Source of the DNA: Corynebacterium kalinowskii
GTDB taxonomy: Bacteria > Actinomycetota > Actinomycetes > Mycobacteriales > Mycobacteriaceae
Length of the DNA: 64,000 nucleotides
NCBI RefSeq assembly: GCF_009734385.1
Contig: NZ_CP046452.1
Location: 310,001 to 374,000, forward strand
Direction: 5' to 3'
The notes under the pieces were generated by a model that saw only the letters and a program-made list of their open reading frames with translations, did no database searches and was not told the origin of the DNA. Shown here in pieces: positions 60,558-64,000 of the stretch (position 1 is its first letter; the number at the start of each line of letters is the position of its first letter). A program made the translations under genes and the position numbers.

Positions 60558-61456
60558 TGCCAGTCGACTACCCACACCGCAGCCCAGCGTTCCTGCAGCT
60601 CAGGGTAGCGGTTAGGCCTTTTGTATCCCCGGAACCCGTCACCATTGGCCTGTCTGGCGGTGCCGATTCCCTGGCGCTAGTAGCAGCAGCGCTCGTTGAG
60701 GGGCAAGCCGTGCATGCGGTGGTGGTGGACCACCAGCTGCAAGCGGGGTCTGTGGGCGTCGCAAAGCAGGCGGCGATGCAGGCACGGGCGTGGGGCGCCG
60801 ACGCCACGGTGATCCCCGTGACCGTCTCACAAGAAGGCAGTATGGAAGCGGCCGCGCGCGCCGCCCGTTACGAGGCTCTGATCGCATGTGGTCGGCCCGT
60901 GTGGACCGGGCACACCATGGATGACCAGGCCGAAACCTATCTCCTCGGCGCGCTGCGGGGTAATCCTGCGGGAATGCTGCCGCACTCGAAGTATGGGGAG
61001 GCGGACATCGTTCGACCGCTGCTCTCCGTCCGGCGCGCGACCACCCGTGCCACCTGCGCCGAACTCGGCGTGACCCCGTGGGAGGACCCGCACAACGACA
61101 GCGAGGCTTTCCGGCGCGTGGCCGTAAGAAAGCAGGTCATGCCGCTTCTCGACGCCATCAACGGCGGCCCCGCCGTCCCCGGCGTGGCCCAAGCCGCCTA
61201 CCGGGTGGCCCTCCAACATGACTTCGTGCAGCAGGCAGCGCGAGCAACAACTTCCATTGCAGAGCTGGCAAGCATGCACCCGGCTGTCCGGCACGCCTCC
61301 ATAGCTGGGCTCATTCGTGACGCCGACTGCCCCATCAAATACGCCACGGTGGTGGCGGTCGAACAGTTGGTGACGCAGTGGCACGGCCAGGGGCCGGTAG
61401 CGATCGGTGGCGGTCGCTCGATCCGGCGCCACGGTAGTGAGCTCCGAGTGGATTAA
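60557..61456 (+). CDS. tilS: tRNA(Ile)-lysidine synthase
   Basis: 299 residues. N-type ATP pyrophosphatase with the loop GLSGGADSLAL near residue 31; makes lysidine at the wobble position of tRNA(Ile) CAU so that it reads AUA. MDDQAETYLLGALRGNP and the tRNA-binding EDPHNDSEAFRRVAVRKQVMP are present. The short C-terminal domain is usual in actinobacteria. Coupled to dacB; hpt follows after 92 bases. Confidence 0.93.
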   Translation: MPVDYPHRSPAFLQLRVAVRPFVSPEPVTIGLSGGADSLALVAAALVEGQAVHAVVVDHQLQAGSVGVAKQAAMQARAWGADATVIPVTVSQEGSMEAAARAARYEALIACGRPVWTGHTMDDQAETYLLGALRGNPAGMLPHSKYGEADIVRPLLSVRRATTRATCAELGVTPWEDPHNDSEAFRRVAVRKQVMPLLDAINGGPAVPGVAQAAYRVALQHDFVQQAARATTSIAELASMHPAVRHASIAGLIRDADCPIKYATVVAVEQLVTQWHGQGPVAIGGGRSIRRHGSELRVD

Positions 61457-61548
61457 CAGGTTTCTTGGTGCTCAAGGCGAAAAAGTGGCAAGCTGGCAGT
61501 TAACTACTGTTCGCTCACACTTCTGGACACCAAGGGGCACCTAGGGAT

Positions 61549-62133
61549 ATGCACGATAAGAAGGACTTCAATGTTCCGGCCAACCGCTACGGAGAAGATG
61601 TTGAGGCGGTGTTGATCGATGAGGCTACGCTGCATGCCCGCATCCAGGAGCTGGCCGACAAGGTCTCCGAAACCTACAAGGATTCGGAGGACGACCTGAT
61701 CCTGGTGTGCGTCCTCAAGGGCGCCGCACTGTTCCTCACCGACTTTGCCCGTGCGCTGTCTATCCCATCGCAGATGGAGTTCATGGCGGTGTCGTCCTAT
61801 GGCAATTCCACCAGCTCTTCCGGCGTGGTGCGCATTCTGAAGGACTTGGACCGCGATATCGAGGACCGCAACGTAGTCATCGTTGAGGACATCATCGACT
61901 CCGGTCTGACCCTGTCGTGGCTGATCAAGAACCTGCAGAACCGCAACCCGAAGTCGCTGGAGGTTGTGTCCTTGCTGCGCAAGCCAGAAGCTGTAAAGGC
62001 AAAGGTTGATTTGTTCGATGTCGGTTTTGAGATCCCGAATGAGTTCGTGATCGGATACGGCCTCGATTACGCGGAGCGCTACCGCGACCTGCCGTTTGTC
62101 GGCACGCTGCACCCACGCGTGTACACCAACTAG
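61549..62133 (+). CDS. hpt: Hypoxanthine(-guanine) phosphoribosyltransferase
   Basis: Salvages hypoxanthine and guanine with PRPP. 194 residues, with the PRPP loop [17 protein letters not shown] and an N-terminal region [21 protein letters not shown] typical of bacterial Hpt. ATG at 61549 after AGGGA. Its position between tilS and ftsH is conserved in many Gram-positive genomes. A terminator follows. Confidence 0.96.
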   Translation: MHDKKDFNVPANRYGEDVEAVLIDEATLHARIQELADKVSETYKDSEDDLILVCVLKGAALFLTDFARALSIPSQMEFMAVSSYGNSTSSSGVVRILKDLDRDIEDRNVVIVEDIIDSGLTLSWLIKNLQNRNPKSLEVVSLLRKPEAVKAKVDLFDVGFEIPNEFVIGYGLDYAERYRDLPFVGTLHPRVYTN

Positions 62134-62145
62134 CTGTGCTTTCGG

Positions 62146-62182
62146 GACGACCACGGGAACTTATTCCCCGTGGTCGTCGTTT
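62146..62182 (+). terminator. Terminator of hpt
   Basis: 12-bp perfect stem (GACGACCACGGG 62146-62157 with CCCGTGGTCGTC 62167-62178), 9-base loop, then GTTTC. Confidence 0.82.
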
Positions 62183-62231
62183 CTTGTTCAGAGCTTTGCT
62201 ATTTCTAGACGAAAGGGTCCGCCGGTAATCG

Positions 62232-64000
62232 ATGGACAACAAAAAGATTCTTCGCTACGGCGCTATCGCCGCGATCATCCTCATTGCGATGTTCAGCATG
62301 ACGTTGCTGACCAGCGATTCCCGAGGATTCCAGAAGGTTGACACGAGCATTGCTCTGCAGCAGCTGGACAACAAGAACGTCAAGGAAGCGCGTATCGACG
62401 ACCGTGAGCAGCGCGTCCGCCTCGAGCTCAAAGAACCAATCAAGGTGGAGGAACGCGAGGGCGTTTCCAAGGTGATCACCGATTACCCGGCACGCACGGC
62501 TCCGACGATCTTTGACAAAGTCGCCCAGTCTGAAGCGGAAAAGTACAACACCAAGGTCACCCGAGACACCTTCCTCGGCTCGATGGTGCAGCTCCTGCTG
62601 CCAATGCTGCTGTTCTTCGGCCTGATCATGTTCGTCATGACCCGCATGCAGGGCGGCGGCATGGGCATGTTTGGCTTCGGTGGTTCCCGTGCCAAGGAAC
62701 TGACCAAAGACATGCCAACCAACACTTTCGCAGATGTTGCGGGTGCGGATGAGGCTGTGGACGAGTTGCAGGAAATCAAGGACTTCCTGCAAGATCCATC
62801 CCGCTATGAGGCGCTTGGCGCAAAGATTCCGCGCGGCGTTCTGCTGTACGGCCCTCCGGGTACCGGTAAGACCCTGCTGGCGCGAGCTGTCGCAGGTGAA
62901 GCAGGAGTGCCTTTCTACTCCATCTCCGGCTCTGACTTCGTTGAGATGTTCGTTGGTGTCGGTGCATCCCGCGTGCGCGACCTGTTCAAGCAGGCCAAGG
63001 AAAACAGCCCGTGCATCATCTTTGTTGACGAGATCGACGCCGTCGGCCGCCAGCGTGGCGCCGGCATGGGCGGCGGACACGACGAACGCGAACAGACCCT
63101 GAACCAGCTTCTGGTGGAGATGGACGGCTTCGGCGACCGCGAGGGCGTCATCCTCATGGCGGCTACCAACCGCCCGGACATCCTGGATCCAGCGCTGCTG
63201 CGACCGGGTCGTTTCGACCGCCAGATTCCGGTTACCAACCCAGACTTCAAGGGTCGCGAGGCTATCCTGCAGGTACATGCCAAGGGCAAGCCATTTGCCA
63301 AGGACGTGGACATCACGGCACTGGCAAAGCGCACCGCAGGTATGTCCGGCGCTGACCTTGCCAACGTCTTGAATGAAGCTGCGCTGCTTACCGCACGAGT
63401 TGGTGGCAATGTGATCACGGCGGACGCACTCGAAGAAGCGACCGACCGCGTCATCGGCGGTCCACGCCGTTCTTCCAAGGTGATCTCCGAGCACGAAAAG
63501 AAGGTCACGGCCTACCACGAAGGTGGCCACACGCTGGCTGCCTGGGGCATGAAGAATATTGAGTCCATTTACAAGGTAACGATCCTGGCTCGCGGTAAGA
63601 CCGGTGGTTTTGCTATGACCGCACAGGAAGACGACAAGGGCATGTACACCCGCGACGAGCTGTTTGCCCGCATAGTCTTCGCCATGGGTGGTCGCTCCGC
63701 TGAGGAGCTCGTCTTTGGTGCCCCAACCACGGGCGCTTCCAATGACATCGAGCAGGCGACCCGCATCGCCCGTGCGATGATCACCGAATATGGCATGAGC
63801 CCAGAGATCGGCACCGTGAAGTACGGCGAGGAACAGGGCGATCCGTTCTCTGGTCGTGGCGGCGGCGGAGTCTTTGACCCGTCCGAATCTGTCCAGTCCA
63901 CCATCGATGAGCAGACCCGCTACCTGGTGAACAAGGCCCACCAGGTTGCCTACGACATTCTGCGCGAGAACCGTCACTACCTGGACTCCTTGGCAGAAAA
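62232..64000 (+). CDS. ftsH: ATP-dependent zinc metalloprotease FtsH (3' end outside window)
   Basis: 589 complete codons, open at the window edge. Two transmembrane helices (about 8-27 and 115-136) flank the periplasmic domain. The AAA domain has [16 protein letters not shown] and the second region of homology [21 protein letters not shown]. The protease site is HEGGH (HExxH). The ATG at 62232 is fixed by an in-frame TAA two codons upstream. GAAAGGG precedes it at a rather long distance. It degrades misfolded membrane proteins and regulators. It lies after the hpt terminator. Confidence 0.96.
   Translation, partial: MDNKKILRYGAIAAIILIAMFSMTLLTSDSRGFQKVDTSIALQQLDNKNVKEARIDDREQRVRLELKEPIKVEEREGVSKVITDYPARTAPTIFDKVAQSEAEKYNTKVTRDTFLGSMVQLLLPMLLFFGLIMFVMTRMQGGGMGMFGFGGSRAKELTKDMPTNTFADVAGADEAVDELQEIKDFLQDPSRYEALGAKIPRGVLLYGPPGTGKTLLARAVAGEAGVPFYSISGSDFVEMFVGVGASRVRDLFKQAKENSPCIIFVDEIDAVGRQRGAGMGGGHDEREQTLNQLLVEMDGFGDREGVILMAATNRPDILDPALLRPGRFDRQIPVTNPDFKGREAILQVHAKGKPFAKDVDITALAKRTAGMSGADLANVLNEAALLTARVGGNVITADALEEATDRVIGGPRRSSKVISEHEKKVTAYHEGGHTLAAWGMKNIESIYKVTILARGKTGGFAMTAQEDDKGMYTRDELFARIVFAMGGRSAEELVFGAPTTGASNDIEQATRIARAMITEYGMSPEIGTVKYGEEQGDPFSGRGGGGVFDPSESVQSTIDEQTRYLVNKAHQVAYDILRENRHYLDSLAE

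Overview
The window reads as a chromosomal segment of a Corynebacterium (Mycobacteriales). The evidence is lineage-specific: tiny PorH- and PorA-type outer-membrane porins directly behind a GroEL2 gene and followed by a PPK2 polyphosphate kinase; the block fprA, pta-ackA, pknG-glnH-glnX, whose order I recall from C. glutamicum; a PknG with no rubredoxin domain; and a sortase substrate with an LANTG anchor. The species cannot be fixed from the sequence. The wall-anchored VaFE/SpaA-type protein and the class III (oxygen-sensitive) ribonucleotide reductase fit a host-associated, facultatively anaerobic member. No rRNA, tRNA, insertion sequence, prophage or CRISPR array was seen; this is mostly ordinary core chromosome.

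Layout. 1-2.6 kb: 3' part of the surface protein. 2.7-5.9 kb: class II aldolase and two uncharacterised genes. 6.0-11.1 kb: purA embedded among ECF S-component-like membrane paralogues (two intact, one split by an in-frame stop, one reduced to a C-terminal scrap) plus an FUSC-type membrane protein. 11.1-15.6 kb: purT, anaerobic nrdD-nrdG and two coupled GNAT acetyltransferases. 15.8-24.7 kb: fprA, pta-ackA and the pknG-glnH-glnX amino-acid-sensing kinase operon. 24.8-36.2 kb: Nudix hydrolase, ABC exporter, Na/Pi-type transporter, cardiolipin synthase, exonuclease III, a DUF222-HNH protein, RDD protein, GNAT, peptide deformylase, DUF3263, a LytR_C protein and a GCS2 carboxylate-amine ligase. 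36.2-42.3 kb: a six-gene Mrp (Mnh) cation/proton antiporter operon with A and B fused. 42.5-45.2 kb: a stand-alone LeuA regulatory-domain-like protein behind a possible leader peptide, and an M20 dipeptidase. 45.2-48.7 kb: groEL2 with a CIRCE-like element, porH, porA and ppk2. 48.9-53.2 kb: a 1290-residue Pls-like NRPS and its MarR neighbour. 53.3-57.2 kb: rhodanese and a five-gene DUF4178-DUF2617-DUF4247-DUF350-aminopropyltransferase operon. 57.3-64 kb: a polytopic membrane protein, ppa, dacB-tilS-hpt and the 5' part of ftsH.

Themes. Acetate and phosphate/energy metabolism (pta-ackA, ppa, ppk2), purine supply (purA, purT, hpt) and control of 2-oxoglutarate use (PknG) sit beside envelope functions (porins, Cls, DacB, Mrp, surface protein). 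Genes are packed tightly, with many TAATG/ATGA couplings and five tail-to-tail pairs that leave no room for a terminator.

The least explained parts are the Pls-like NRPS, the DUF/aminopropyltransferase operon, the free-standing LeuA-type domain with its leader-like upstream region, the decaying ECF-S-like array around purA, and several unassigned inverted repeats. Start codons were moved inward where a ribosome-binding site or conserved N-terminus supported it. All homology statements are recognition from memory and reading of motifs, not database searches.
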